Below are positions 38,677-48,700 of a stretch of 64,000 nt of DNA, piece after piece (position 1 is the stretch's first letter; each line of letters opens with the position of its first letter). Source of the stretch: Paracoccus everestensis. GTDB lineage: Bacteria > Pseudomonadota > Alphaproteobacteria > Rhodobacterales > Rhodobacteraceae. A model generated the notes under the pieces. That model saw only the letters and a list, made by a program, of their open reading frames with translations. It was not told the origin of the DNA and searched no databases. A program made the position numbers and the translations under genes. The stretch covers positions 1,412,501 to 1,476,500 of the forward strand of contig NZ_CP090836.1 in NCBI RefSeq assembly GCF_021491915.1, written 5' to 3'.

Positions 38677-40835
38677 CAACAGCCTTGGCAAGTGACATCG
38701 CGGCGATCCTTCGTGGCAGCCATTCCAATCCTTTCGCCGTCCTTGGCCCACATGATGGCGAGGTGCGGGTCTTCGCCCCCCAGGCCTCCGAGGTCGCGGC
38801 GATTTCCGGCGACAAGCGGATACCGCTGGAGCGCGTCCATCCCGAGGGCTTCTTTGCCGGGCCTGTCGATAGCCGTCACTACCAGTTGGAAATCACATCC
38901 GGCGACCGGACCTGGCTGGCCGAGGATCCCTATCGCTTCGGCCTCGTGCTGGGCGAGATGGACGAATACCTGCTGGCCGAGGGCCGCCATCGCCGGCTTT
39001 ACGAAAAGCTGGGTGCCCATCCGATGACCCATGACGGCGTCGATGGCGTGGCCTTCGCCGTCTGGGCCCCCAATGCGCGGCGGGTCAGCGTCGTGGGCAA
39101 CTTCAACGCCTGGGACGGCCGGCGCCACCCGATGCGCAGGCGCCAGGGGCCGGGCATCTGGGAACTGTTCATCCCCGGCCTGTCGGTGGGCGAGCTGTAC
39201 AAATACGAGATCATCAGCGCCCATGGCGAGCCGATGCCGCTGAAGGCCGATCCCGTAGGCTTTTCGCATGAACAGTCGCCCGGCACGGCCTCGATCATCA
39301 GCGGGCTGCCCGATTACGCCTGGCAGGATACCGGATGGATGGCTCAGCGGGCGGAACGACAGGACCGCAAGGCCCCGATCTCGATCTATGAGGTCCATCT
39401 TGGCTCATGGCGGCGCGGCGGCGAGAACGAGATCCTGGATTATGATGCCATCGCCGACCTGCTGGTCCCCTATGTCACCGAAATGGGCTTTACCCATGTG
39501 GAATTCCTGCCGGTGTCGGAACATCCCTTTACCGGCTCCTGGGGCTATCAGCCGATCGGCCTGTTTGCCCCCACAAGCCGCCATGGCTCGGCCGAGGCTT
39601 TCGCGCGGCTGGTGGACCGCCTGCACGCGGCAGATGTCGGCGTCATCATCGACTGGGTTCCCGCGCATTTCCCGTCCGACGCGCACGGGCTTGGCCGGTT
39701 CGACGGCACCGCGCTTTACGAACACGCCGACCCCCGCCAAGGCTTCCACCAGGATTGGAACACGCTGATCTACAATTTCGGCAGACAAGAGGTCGCGAAC
39801 TTCCTGCAAGCCAGTGCGCTTTACTGGCTGGACAGGTTCCACATCGACGCCCTGCGCGTGGATGCGGTGGCCTCGATGCTGTATCTGGATTATTCGCGCG
39901 AGGCGGGCCAGTGGATCCCCAACCAGTTTGGCGGGAACGAGAACCTGGAAGCCATCGACTTCCTGCGCGGCGTAAATGAACGGGTTTGCGCGGATTATCC
40001 CGGCGCCATCACCATCGCCGAGGAATCGACCGCCTTTCCCAAGGTCAGCCGCCCGGTCAAGGACGGCGGCCTGGGCTTTGCGTTCAAGTGGAACATGGGC
40101 TGGATGCATGACACGCTGGGCTATTTCCGGCGTGATCCGATCCATCGCCGCCACCACCAGAACGACCTGACCTTCGGGATGGTCTATGCCTGGTCCGAGG
40201 ATTTCGTCCTGCCGCTGAGCCATGACGAGGTGGTCCACGGCAAGGGATCCCTGATCCGCCAGATGGCCGGGGACAGATGGCAGAAATTCGCAAACCTGCG
40301 CGCCTATTTCGGCTTCATGTGGACCCATCCGGGCAAGAAGCTGTTGTTCATGGGCGGGGAATTTGCCCAGGACCGCGAATGGAACCACGACCAGTCGCTG
40401 GATTGGCACCTGCTGGACGATCCGCTGCACGGCGGGATGCAGAAACTGGTCCGCGACCTGAACCACCTTTACCGCGACCAGCCCGCACTGCATCGGCTGG
40501 ATTGCGAACCCGAAGGATTCGAATGGATCGACGCCAGCGACGCAGAGCAAAGTGTCCTGGTTTTCCTGCGGAAATCGGACAATGGCGCCCCTCCGGTCGT
40601 GGTCCTGTGCAACCTGACCCCGCAGGTTCATCACGATTACCGCATTGGCGTCCCCCTGGCCGGGGCATGGAGCGAAATCCTAAACACCGATGATGCCGCT
40701 TATGGCGGGTCGGATGTGGGCAATCGGGGCGTGCTTCAGACCGAGGATGTCCCTTGGCATGGGCGGCAGGCATCGCTGTCCCTGACGCTTCCTCCGCTTG
40801 CGACCATCGTGCTGGCCCCGATTGTCAAGGCCTGA
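38673..40835 (+). CDS. glgB: 1,4-alpha-glucan branching enzyme GlgB
   Basis: 720 residues, full length. It has the N-terminal CBM48 region ([20 protein letters not shown], and later [20 protein letters not shown]). The GH13_9 core follows, with nucleophile Asp in [20 protein letters not shown], acid Glu in [13 protein letters not shown] and [15 protein letters not shown]. It adds alpha-1,6 branches to the glucan made by GlgE. It starts in an ATGA overlap with treS and is followed by a strong hairpin at 40856. Confidence 0.94.
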   Translation: MTTALASDIAAILRGSHSNPFAVLGPHDGEVRVFAPQASEVAAISGDKRIPLERVHPEGFFAGPVDSRHYQLEITSGDRTWLAEDPYRFGLVLGEMDEYLLAEGRHRRLYEKLGAHPMTHDGVDGVAFAVWAPNARRVSVVGNFNAWDGRRHPMRRRQGPGIWELFIPGLSVGELYKYEIISAHGEPMPLKADPVGFSHEQSPGTASIISGLPDYAWQDTGWMAQRAERQDRKAPISIYEVHLGSWRRGGENEILDYDAIADLLVPYVTEMGFTHVEFLPVSEHPFTGSWGYQPIGLFAPTSRHGSAEAFARLVDRLHAADVGVIIDWVPAHFPSDAHGLGRFDGTALYEHADPRQGFHQDWNTLIYNFGRQEVANFLQASALYWLDRFHIDALRVDAVASMLYLDYSREAGQWIPNQFGGNENLEAIDFLRGVNERVCADYPGAITIAEESTAFPKVSRPVKDGGLGFAFKWNMGWMHDTLGYFRRDPIHRRHHQNDLTFGMVYAWSEDFVLPLSHDEVVHGKGSLIRQMAGDRWQKFANLRAYFGFMWTHPGKKLLFMGGEFAQDREWNHDQSLDWHLLDDPLHGGMQKLVRDLNHLYRDQPALHRLDCEPEGFEWIDASDAEQSVLVFLRKSDNGAPPVVVLCNLTPQVHHDYRIGVPLAGAWSEILNTDDAAYGGSDVGNRGVLQTEDVPWHGRQASLSLTLPPLATIVLAPIVKA

Positions 40836-40855
40836 CGCTGGCCCCTTCGATATAA

Positions 40856-40894
40856 ATGGAAGCTGCCGTTCGTCAGGCGACCGGCAGCTTCCAT
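40856..40894. terminator. Bidirectional terminator between glgB and the DUF4142 gene
   Basis: ATGGAAGCTGCCG (40856-40868) pairs perfectly with CGGCAGCTTCCAT (40882-40894). It sits between two convergent genes. A short T-rich stretch is present on the reverse side only (ATTTATA). Confidence 0.7.
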
Positions 40895-40904
40895 CGGCTT
40901 GACG

Positions 40905-41390
40905 TTACTGGCCAAGCCCTTGCGCATGTTCCAGGTGCTGCTGCAGCACGGGCAGGCTTTTCTGGGCATAGGCCATCAGCGCCTCGTTGTCGCCTCCTTC
41001 GGCATAGGTTTGATACAGCGTGACTGCCGTTTCATGGGCCGTGGCCTGGTTCTGGACATAGGCGGTGTCAAAGGCCTCGCCCTCGGCATCCTGCAAGGTC
41101 TGCATCATTTCGGTATGCGGGCTGGCGATTTCGGTCGGCATGGTCAGGTTCTCGGCCTGGACAATGGTCATCAGTTCCTGGTTGTTGGCCGTGTGGTCCG
41201 TGATCATCTGATTGGCGAATTCCTGCACCTCGGTGCTTTGCGAGCGTTCAAGGGCCAGTTCGCTCGACTGCACTTCGAACAGGCCACCGCTGGCGGCCTG
41301 ATTGACGAATTCCTGGGCTGTCATGTCCTGCGCCCAAGCGGCGCCCATAGACATAAGACCAACGGCTGCGGAAAGAAAAAGGGTCTTCAT
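40905..41390 (-). CDS. DUF4142 exported protein
   Basis: 161 residues. Signal peptide MKTLFLSAAVGLMSMGAAWA, then an alpha-helical DUF4142 domain of ferritin-like four-helix type: AQEFVNQAASGGLFEVQSSE, then VQEFANQMITDHTANNQELM, and HETAVTLYQTYAEGGDNEAL. ATG 41390 is favoured over 41396 because AAGGAG ends right before 41396 and is correctly spaced for 41390. It is a periplasmic protein of unknown function, often linked with stress. Confidence 0.82.
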   Translation of the reverse strand: MKTLFLSAAVGLMSMGAAWAQDMTAQEFVNQAASGGLFEVQSSELALERSQSTEVQEFANQMITDHTANNQELMTIVQAENLTMPTEIASPHTEMMQTLQDAEGEAFDTAYVQNQATAHETAVTLYQTYAEGGDNEALMAYAQKSLPVLQQHLEHAQGLGQ

Positions 41391-41870
41391 CTTCATCTCC
41401 TTGATAATGCATAAGCCCGGATTTATCCGAGCAGGGGTGCGACACAGCCATCCGAAGCTCTCCGGCGGACAGGGCGTCGATCCCCCTGCGGCGTACGACC
41501 TGTGAACAACAGAAAGCCCGCCGGAAGGTTCCCGGGTCAGAAAGGGCAAAACACGAGCATATTAGGTGAGCTGCCTTGGCCCTTATGTGACTGGGTGCGC
41601 GGACGGGCAAAGAATGCGGCATGAGCAATGGCGTGGCTGCTGAAAACAGGATCGCTTCACATTGCTGGGACTTCAGGGACGGGAATTGCCCCAACATAAT
41701 GGGATACTGCGCAAGGTGACCCGGTGAAGGCGTCACTGGTTGAGGCCTTCTGGCGACCGTATGTTTCGCGCAGGCGTAACTCGACCGCCTGTTAATCGTC
41801 CTGGCGTCACAAGGGCCGGGCCTTGCGGGCGGATGCATTGTGATAGACTGTCGGTTCACGGTGATGGTTG
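41391..41870. other. Gene-free stretch
   Basis: About 480 bases between the DUF4142 gene and the first IS remnant of the second graveyard. Only short unsupported frames occur. The right part is probably the untranslated leader of the decayed IS701-type element that follows. Confidence 0.4.
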
Positions 41871-42205
41871 GGCGGCATGGAAGGCTGTGTGGCAACCACG
41901 TTCGACGCGTTTGTGGAAGCCTTGGTGAACGTGATCGGGCATGTGGATCGTGCGGAGCCTTGATGATTGCACGGGGTTGATGATGCCCGCGCCGCGCAAA
42001 AGCGTGGCGCCGGTGGCCGCGGTGACGGCACCTTCGCGTGTTTGCGCCAGGCATCAGTCCCTTTTGCATTTTGTGGGACAAGCCCCTTGGTCAGACGAAG
42101 CGTTGAGGGCGCGCGTTCGCGATCGGGTTTTGCCCCCGCATGAAAGGCGGTGGCCCGGTAACGGGCTTTCCCAAAAAGGCAACCATTCCGTGAGTGTCGC
42201 CCGCC
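41871..42205 (+). pseudogene. IS701-type transposase N-terminal fragment
   Basis: Frames read TTFDAFVEALVNVIGHVDRA, then, after stops, TGLMMPAPRKSVAPVAAVTA and RHQSLLHFVGQAPWSDEALR, then HSVSVARH. This matches the start of a third IS701-group transposase (LLHFVG..WSDEAVL signature). It is frameshifted, lacks part of the DETGFPKKG region, and is cut by the IS256 remnant at about 42205. Confidence 0.75.
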
Positions 42206-42950
42206 ACGAGCGCGGCTTCCATCCCCGGGGCGCTGTCAACGATCACGAACTCAGGTCGTCTCAGGCCGCGGGCATCCAGACCGGTGAGGAACTGGCGCCC
42301 GGCTGCCGTGCTTTCGCCGCCCATGTTCCGGATGGACAACAGCACCTTCTGGCCGTCGCGGCGTACGCCGATCGCTGCCAGCACCGAGATGTTGGTGGCC
42401 TTGCGGTCCAGCCGGGTCTTGATCACGGTGCCATCGAGGATCAGGCGGTGTCCCAGTCGACCTCCACCTTGCGGCCCAAGCCCGGCTGACCACGTCCTTG
42501 CCTACCGCGCCCTCGAACAGCCCGAACAGCGCCCGCTTGACGCGCCGCGTGTTGGTGCCGGCCAGGTAGACCGCCGTTATCAGGGCCTCGGCCTTCTTCG
42601 TCAGCCGCCTGTAGCGGGGCAGTGCCTTCGATCGCCATTCGCTGACCTGGCCGGTCTCGTTCTCGATCCGGGCACGCGGCACGCGGACCGTCCCAGTTCC
42701 AAACGTGCCGGTGAGTTGCCGTTCGCGGTGCCCGTGGCGGTAGCCCCTGGCCCGCTCGTTGCCGCGCCCGTAGCGAAGCCGACCAAGAAAGCCGGCCAGT
42801 TCCTCTTCGAACATGGCTTCGATCGTGACACGGACGTTCGCCCGCAGGCGATCCTCGATCGGATCATACCCGCTTGCGTCGGCAGTGGGGAAAAGGACGA
42901 GCTGTCGGTATTCTGCTTCCTGGCGTGATCTCCCTGGCAGTTGGCGCCGC
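42205..42950 (-). pseudogene. IS256-family transposase, frameshifted and truncated
   Basis: On the minus strand DASGYDPIEDRLRANVRVTI, then FLGRLRYGRGNERARGYRHG, then RLTKKAEALITAVYLAGTNT is the N-terminal half. After a frameshift near 42440 the core follows (VIKTRLDRKATNISVLAAIG, then RPEFVIVDSAPGMEAALVA). The C-terminal third is missing. It is a different IS256 subtype from that at 5313. Confidence 0.83.
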
Positions 42951-43019
42951 CGGGTGGGTGGGTGCCAGTCCACCCGGAGATTACGCCGCCAGCCAACTTC
43001 TACCACTTCAAAGATACGG

Positions 43020-43257
43020 CCAGATCTTTTGACAGCCTGGCTGATGCCCGCTGCAAGCTGGCTTTCTGGTGCTACGACTATAACCACGTCAGGCCGCATT
43101 CTTTGCTGGGCAGCAAGACGCCCGCAGAAGCACGCCGGGCGCTTGAGCTATTTGAGGGCAATGCGCCCGGCGTGCTTGCCACACCCGAAACCGAAAACTA
43201 TCAACCGCTCTGCCCCCTGGAAACTGGACCGTTTGAAACAGGAGTTTGTAGCTGACC
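43020..43257 (+). pseudogene. IS3-family orfB C-terminal fragment
   Basis: The frame reads DSLADARCKLAFWCYDYNHV, then RPHSLLGSKTPAEARRALEL, ending ATPETENYQPL. This is the last part of an IS3 orfB, including the conserved RPHS.LG..TPAE motif. The catalytic core upstream is missing. Confidence 0.75.
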
Positions 43258-43511
43258 TTCCCGGGCTGGGAGAGGAGCTGAGAACGATGAAGGCATCGAA
43301 GTTCACCGAGGCGCAGAAGGCGTTCATCCTGAAACAAGGCGAGGAAGGCACGCCGGTTGCGGAGATCTGCCGCAGGGCGTGGATCCGCGAGGTGGCCTCT
43401 TTCACCTGAAGTAAGGAGGATCAGTGAAGGTTCCGGTGGACTGTTTACCCGGCGATCGCGTTATGGCGGGCTGCTGGCGGACGAGATGCTCCGGCTGAAG
43501 GCGCTCGAAGA

Positions 43512-43552
43512 GCGAGCTTGTGAAGGCCACGGGTTCGAGAGAGCAGGCGAAC
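43512..43552 (+). repeat. Hairpin insertion element, copy 5
   Basis: It runs from GCGAG to CGAAC with core GCCACGGGTTCGAG (43526-43539). Outer arms GCTTG and CAGGC pair with one G-U as RNA. It splits the orfA zipper between segments for LEE and NSRLKK, as inferred from remembered family sequence. Confidence 0.6.
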
Positions 43553-43836
43553 AACAGCCGGCTCAAGAAGATGGCGGCGGCCCTGACGCTGGACCGGGAG
43601 ATGCTGTGAGGCACGTCATCCGCCGAAAGCTTTGACGCCCACCGGCTTGAACCGGGGGCGCCTGCTGGCTCACCTTGGCCTGATGCGCGAACTGGTTCGC
43701 GGGATGTGCATCGATTGGGGCGTGTCGATCCGCGGGGCTTGCGGGATCCTGCAGTTCGACACCTCCACGTTTCCCTCCACCTCCCGGCGCACCGACCAGG
43801 CGGCCGTCGCACAACGGATCAGGAGATCTGCGAGAG

Positions 43837-43879
43837 ATGAGCCGTCGCGGCGCCATCGGTCCGAGCCCGACGGCGATTG
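43837..43879 (+). repeat. Hairpin insertion element, copy 6
   Basis: ATGAG to CGATTG, core GCCATCGGTCCGAG, outer arms GCCGTCG (43841-43847) and CGACGGC (43868-43874). It is the same insertion as copy 1, present in both copies of this IS. Confidence 0.72.
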
Positions 43880-44678
43880 GTGTGCGCTATGGCTATCGGC
43901 GCGGGCATGTCCTGCTGCGCCGGGAGGGGTAGATGATCACCATCAAGAAGGATTTACACTGAACTGGCCTTGCAGATCAGGAACAAGAACTCGAAGCGGC
44001 GGGTCAAGGCGAAGCTGCGTGATGACCGTCAGGAGGCAGTTGGCCCCAACGATATCTGGACCATGGAATGAGCCGGGCCAGAAAACAGTCCAGGGGACTG
44101 CTTTCCCGGCGAATGTGCATGACCAACTCGCCCTGGGTACGAAGCTTCGCATCCTGACCATTGTCGATACGCACTCCCGCGTTTACCCGGCTGCCGATCC
44201 CCGCTTCACCTGCCGCGGCGAAGAGGTGGTTCGGACACTGGAACAGGTCTGTGCCCAAGTCGGCTATCCCAGAACCATCCGGGTGGACAACGGCAGCAAG
44301 CTCATCTCCCGCGATCTCGATCTGTGGGCCTATGCAAGGACGTCACGCTGGACTTCTCACGTCCCGGCAAGCCGACGGACAACGGCTTCATCGAGGAGTT
44401 CACCAGCAAGCTCCGCGCAGAATGCCTGAACGCGCGTCGCCCTTGTCGCTCGGACCAAGGGCGCAACAATGGCGACTTCATGAGCCTTGCGGATGCACAG
44501 GGAAAGCTGGAGGATTGGCGCAGGCACCACAACGAAGACCGACCCCACAGCGCGATCGGGTACAAGATCCCGTTCACGCTGCATTATCCCGGCAGATCGA
44601 CCATGTAGCCTGCGACGTGCTGGATCTGTCGACCGGACCATGTCGTGTCATTGGCATCACCAAGCCCGGGAAGATGCC

Positions 44679-45533
44679 TCAGCGTCCCAGTTTCGGCGCC
44701 CGGAAGATGCGGGTCTTTGCAAAAACATCTTCCAGCCGGTTCAGGCGGTCCTGCACCTGATCGGCGCAATGGCCCTGGACCCGGCCCAGCAGGGCCTCGA
44801 CCAGCATTAGAATGGTTACCGTTGAATCCCACGCCGCCGGCATGTCGATGCGGCAAGGCAAGGTGTGATGGGCGTGGCCGGCGGCAGGCGACAGCCAGTG
44901 GTCGGTGATCAGCACGATCCTGGCTCCTTGGCGGGCCGCCAGTTCTGCCATGTGAACGGCGTTCGCCTCGTATCGCCGGATGTCGAAGATCACCACCACG
45001 TCGTCCGCCCGCAGGTCTAGAAACGCCTGCTGCCAGTCGGTCAGATGGTCCGAGACATAGGTGACACCCGGTCGGATCACGCGCAGGAGCGTTGCCATGT
45101 AATCGGCATGGGCGTGGGTCAGCCGCCCCCCCATGATGGCGACATGGCGGGCGGGATCGGCCAGAAGCGCAGCCGCCGCATCGAATTCCTGCGTTGCGAT
45201 CTGATCCAGCGTTGCCTGGATGTTCGTGATGGCCTGCGCCGCAAAGGACTGCATCGGATGGCGCCGCGGTTCGTGGTCCGGCAGGGCCAGGGGCGCGGCC
45301 AGCAGGCGTCCGACCTCGGCGCGCAGGGCGGCCTGGTATTCGGCATAGCCCTTGAAGCCCAGCTTTTGCACCAGACGCACGATGGTGGGGGCCGACACCT
45401 CGGCCGCGCTTGCCAGCATGGTGATGGATCCAAGGGCCGACATGGGAAAATGCGACAAGATATGGGTCGCGGCCTGTCGTTCGGCGCGGGTCAGCGAGGT
45501 CAGGCTGGCGCGCATCCGCTGTTCGATGGTCAT
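44679..45533 (-). CDS. RpiR/MurR-family transcriptional regulator
   Basis: 284 residues. N-terminal HTH_6 (RAERQAATHILSHFPMSALG, then EVSAPTIVRLVQKLGFKGYA). C-terminal SIS sugar-isomerase fold (VAIMGGRLTHAHADYMATLL, then DDVVVIFDIRRYEANAVHMA and GARIVLITDH). GGAGGC precedes ATG 45533. It is divergent from the TRAP transporter operon and is the likely regulator of it. In this family the SIS domain binds a phosphorylated sugar or related metabolite, but several members control organic-acid or amine genes. Confidence 0.87.
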   Translation of the reverse strand: MTIEQRMRASLTSLTRAERQAATHILSHFPMSALGSITMLASAAEVSAPTIVRLVQKLGFKGYAEYQAALRAEVGRLLAAPLALPDHEPRRHPMQSFAAQAITNIQATLDQIATQEFDAAAALLADPARHVAIMGGRLTHAHADYMATLLRVIRPGVTYVSDHLTDWQQAFLDLRADDVVVIFDIRRYEANAVHMAELAARQGARIVLITDHWLSPAAGHAHHTLPCRIDMPAAWDSTVTILMLVEALLGRVQGHCADQVQDRLNRLEDVFAKTRIFRAPKLGR

Positions 45534-45549
45534 GGCGCCTCCGGGTTCT

Positions 45550-45600
45550 GGAAAGATTCTACCAAAAGAAAACGAAAAGAAAAATTCTTGACAGAACGCA
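45550..45600. promoter_or_regulatory. Divergent control region, purine-rich tract
   Basis: Between the rpiR-type gene and the TRAP operon there is a tract AAAAGAAAACGAAAAGAAAA followed by TTGACA (45588-45593). The tract contains repeated GAAAA units, possibly regulator half-sites. No convincing -10 box could be placed with it. Confidence 0.35.
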
Positions 45601-45706
45601 AGGACCGGGAGGACGCTGAACCAAAAACAGGGAGAAGAATCGTGGCCCTGCCGCCATTTCAGCGCGTTTTCGCGCCCGATGTTCTGTTGCCCGAAGGGTG
45701 CTGCTG

Positions 45707-46228
45707 ATGCCGGCCCTGGCGCTCGGTTTTGTGCGCATCGTCGAGGCGATAAACCGGCGCGTCGGACGCATCGCGATCTATCTGCTGTTCGTGCTGGCGG
45801 GCGTGCTGGCCTGGTCAATCATCGCCAAGGCCCTCTTCCGGCCCGCGCTGTGGACCCAGGAAATGGCGCAGTTCACCATGATTGCCTATGTCGTGCTGGG
45901 GGGCGCTTATTCGCTGATGGGGGGCGCCCATGTGCGGATGGACCTGCTGTATTCCCGCTGGTCGATCCGGACGCGCGCAGCGGTGGACAGTGTGACGATC
46001 CTCGCGCTGATCGTGTTCCTGGCCGTTATCCTGTGGGGCGGCATCGAAAGCACGATCTATGCCTTCGAGGTGGGAGAGCGGTCGCGCACCGTCTGGCGGC
46101 CCTATATGGCGCCGATCAAGATCGTGATCTGCCTTGGCACCTTGCTGATGCTGCTGCAATCGGTCGTGTTCCTGATCCGCGACATCGCCACCCTGCGCGG
46201 CACCCCCATCCCCGAGGCGCGCGTTTGA
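45707..46228 (+). CDS. TRAP transporter small permease (DctQ type)
   Basis: 173 residues with four predicted membrane helices (for example IYLLFVLAGVLAWSIIA and IKIVICLGTLLMLLQSVVFL). The central AQFTMIAYVVLGGAYSLMGG followed by AHVRMDLLY is typical of the DctQ family. It works with the large permease and the binding protein to import a substrate across the inner membrane using a sodium or proton gradient. ATG 45707 is preferred to GTG 45698. It ends in a TGATG overlap with the next gene. Confidence 0.85.
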   Translation: MPALALGFVRIVEAINRRVGRIAIYLLFVLAGVLAWSIIAKALFRPALWTQEMAQFTMIAYVVLGGAYSLMGGAHVRMDLLYSRWSIRTRAAVDSVTILALIVFLAVILWGGIESTIYAFEVGERSRTVWRPYMAPIKIVICLGTLLMLLQSVVFLIRDIATLRGTPIPEARV

Positions 46229-47556
46229 TGTCATATGAGTTGATCGCGATCTCGATGTTCCTGGGGATGCTGGCGCTGCTGATGACGGGGCAACGCGTCT
46301 TTGCCGGGATCGGCTTTGTCGCCGTGATCGCGGCGATCGCGTTGTGGGGTGACCGGGGCGGGTATGACCTGGCCTTCACCAGTGCGATCAAGCTGATGAA
46401 CTGGTTTCCGATGCTGACCCTGCCGATGTTCGTCTGGATGGGCTATGTCATGTCGGAAACCCGCATGGCGGACGACCTGTACCGGATGTTCCATGTCTGG
46501 TTCGGCCCGGTGCCGGGCGGACTGGCGGTGGGTACCATCCTGCTGATGGTGCTGGTGTCGGCCATGAACGGGCTGTCAGTCGCGGGCCTTGCGATCGGCG
46601 CAACCATCGCGCTGCCGGAAATGCTACGGCGGGGCTATGACAAGGTGATGGTCACGGGCATCATCCAGGGCGGATCGTCCCTGGGCATTTTGGTGCCGCC
46701 GTCCATCGTGCTGGTGCTTTATGCGATGATCGCGCGCCAGCCGGTGGGGCATCTGTGGCTGGCGGGAGTCTTTCCCGGCCTGCTGATGGCGGGGCTGTTC
46801 ATCGTCTATGTGCTGATCCGCTGCGGGCTGAACCCGCGCCTTGCGCCACGCCTGTCGGCCGAGGAACGGGCCGCCATCACCTGGGGCGAAAGGCTGCGCC
46901 TGCTGCGTGCGGGGATCATGCCGCTGGTGATCTTCGGGGCGATGATGGGGCCCTTCGTGGCGGGCTATGTCAGCCTAGTCGAATCCTCGGTGGTGGGGGC
47001 GGTCATCGCCTCGCTGGTGGCGGTCATCAAGGGCCGCTGGACCCGCACCGTCTGGGAGGTATGCATGCGCGGCACGCTGAACGTGACCTGCATGTTCATG
47101 TGGATCCTGCTGGCCGCCCTTGCTTTTGGCGCCGTCTTCGACGGGCTTGGCGCGGTGCGCGCCATCGAGTCCTTCTTTCTGGAGGATCTGGGCCTGACTC
47201 GCTGGCAGGTCATCATCCTGATGCAGGTGTCCTTCCTGATCATGGGGATGTTCCTGGACGACACGGCCATGCTGGTGATCGTCGCGCCGCTCTATATCCC
47301 GCTGGTGCGCGCCCTGGAATTCGACCTGATCTGGTACGGCATCCTTTACACGATCACCTGCCAGATCGCCTATATCACGCCGCCCTTCGGCTATAACCTG
47401 TTCCTGATGCGGGCGCTTGCCCCCGACCATGTGTCGCTGGGCGATATCTATCGCTCCATCGTGCCCATCGTCGGCATCATGATCCTGACGCTGGCGATCA
47501 TCATGGCTTTCCCGCAGATCGCCTTGTGGCTGCCTGGGCAGGTTTACGGACAATGA
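46228..47556 (+). CDS. TRAP transporter large permease (DctM type)
   Basis: 442 residues, about twelve membrane segments. Family signatures include MNGLSVAGLAIGATIALPEM, GIIQGGSSLGILVPPSIVLV and QVSFLIMGMFLDDTAMLVIV. It forms the transport channel of the TRAP system and overlaps the DctQ gene by one base. The substrate is not apparent from the permease. Confidence 0.9.
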   Translation: MSYELIAISMFLGMLALLMTGQRVFAGIGFVAVIAAIALWGDRGGYDLAFTSAIKLMNWFPMLTLPMFVWMGYVMSETRMADDLYRMFHVWFGPVPGGLAVGTILLMVLVSAMNGLSVAGLAIGATIALPEMLRRGYDKVMVTGIIQGGSSLGILVPPSIVLVLYAMIARQPVGHLWLAGVFPGLLMAGLFIVYVLIRCGLNPRLAPRLSAEERAAITWGERLRLLRAGIMPLVIFGAMMGPFVAGYVSLVESSVVGAVIASLVAVIKGRWTRTVWEVCMRGTLNVTCMFMWILLAALAFGAVFDGLGAVRAIESFFLEDLGLTRWQVIILMQVSFLIMGMFLDDTAMLVIVAPLYIPLVRALEFDLIWYGILYTITCQIAYITPPFGYNLFLMRALAPDHVSLGDIYRSIVPIVGIMILTLAIIMAFPQIALWLPGQVYGQ

Positions 47557-47603
47557 CAAGAGGGCGGCGAACCGCCCCTTTTCCCAATATATCGGAGGTT
47601 CAG

Positions 47604-48644
47604 ATGACGACACGACGCAAGTTTCTGATGACCGCGCCCCTGGCCGCAGGGGCCGCCACCCTGGCCGCGCCCGCCGTCCATGCGCAGGGCGCGCCGATCC
47701 GCTGGCGGATGCAGACCTATGCGGGCGCCGCCTTGGGCGAACACGTGGTCAAGCCCGCCATAGACCGCTTCAACGCCATCGCCGAAGGCCAGATGCAGAT
47801 CGAGCTTTACTACGCCGACCAGCTTGTGCCCACGTCGGAACTGTTCCGCGCCATGCAGAACGGCACCATCGACGCGGTGCAGTCCGACGACGATTCCATG
47901 CAGTCGCCCACCGAGGTGACCGTGTTCGGCGGATACTTCCCCTTTGCCAGCCGCTACAGCCTGGATGTGCCGGTGCTGTTCAACCAATACGGCCTGAAGG
48001 AAATCTGGGACCAGGAATACGCGGCCGTGGGGGTCAAGCACATCTCGGCCGGGGCCTGGGATCCGTGCCATTTCGCCACAAAGGATCCGATCAACAGCCT
48101 GGCCGACCTGGAGGGCAAGCGGGTCTTCACCTTCCCGACCGCTGGCCGGTTCCTCGCGCAGTTCGGCGTGGTGCCCATGCAGCTTCCGTGGGAGGATATC
48201 CAGGTCGCCCTGCAGACCGGGGAACTGGACGGCATTGCCTGGTCCGGCATCACCGAGGATTACACGGTCGGCTGGGCCGACGTGACCCAGTATTTTCTCA
48301 CGAACAACATCTCGGGCGCCTGGATCGGGCATTTCTTCGCCAATGCCGACCGCTGGGCCGAGGTGCCGGACAAGCTGAAGATGCTGATGGAGGTCTGCTT
48401 CGAGCAGTCCCATTACTATCGCCAGTGGTGGTATTGGGGCGGCGAGGCCGATCTGCGCGTGAACGGCCCCAAGCTGCAACTGACCTCGATCCCTGACGAG
48501 GAATGGGCCACCGTCGAGGAACGCGCCCGCGCCTTCTGGGACGAGATTGCCGCCGAATCCGAGGTCAAGGCCCGCGTCGTGGAAATCTTCAAGCGATACA
48601 ACGACGTCATGGCCAAGGCGGGCCGGCCCTATCGCTATACCTGA
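47604..48644 (+). CDS. TRAP substrate-binding protein (DctP type)
   Basis: 346 residues. A Tat-type leader (MTTRRKFLMTAPLAAGAATL, ending AAPAVHAQ) shows export to the periplasm. The mature protein fits the DctP/YiaO fold: LGEHVVKPAIDRFNAIAEGQ, then DLEGKRVFTFPTAGRFLAQF and TGELDGIAWSGITEDYTVGW. The Trp/Tyr-rich end (HYYRQWWYWGGEADLRVNGP) matches members that bind keto or amino acid-like organic acids in related bacteria. GGAGGTTCAG precedes ATG 47604. Confidence 0.88.
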   Translation: MTTRRKFLMTAPLAAGAATLAAPAVHAQGAPIRWRMQTYAGAALGEHVVKPAIDRFNAIAEGQMQIELYYADQLVPTSELFRAMQNGTIDAVQSDDDSMQSPTEVTVFGGYFPFASRYSLDVPVLFNQYGLKEIWDQEYAAVGVKHISAGAWDPCHFATKDPINSLADLEGKRVFTFPTAGRFLAQFGVVPMQLPWEDIQVALQTGELDGIAWSGITEDYTVGWADVTQYFLTNNISGAWIGHFFANADRWAEVPDKLKMLMEVCFEQSHYYRQWWYWGGEADLRVNGPKLQLTSIPDEEWATVEERARAFWDEIAAESEVKARVVEIFKRYNDVMAKAGRPYRYT

Positions 48645-48700
48645 CGCCGCTGCCGCCGGGCGCCCCAGTCCGGCGGCATGATCCCTGGGATTGGACGATC

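Larger units (their letters stand above)
43288..44608 (+). pseudogene. IS3-family (IS407-like) element, heavily mutated
   Basis: orfA begins at ATG 43288 (MKASKFTEAQKAFILKQGEE) and breaks after EICRRA. Pieces of the zipper (RLKKMAAALTLDREML) follow after hairpin copy 5. orfB pieces follow in several frames: HLGLMRELVRGMCIDWGVSI, LRILTIVDTHSRVYPAADPR, YPRTIRVDNGSKLISRDLDL, PGKPTDNGFIEEFTSKLRAE and NEDRPHSAIGYKIPF. At least six frame changes and two hairpin insertions are present. A fragment of the same element is at 1-162. Confidence 0.85.
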
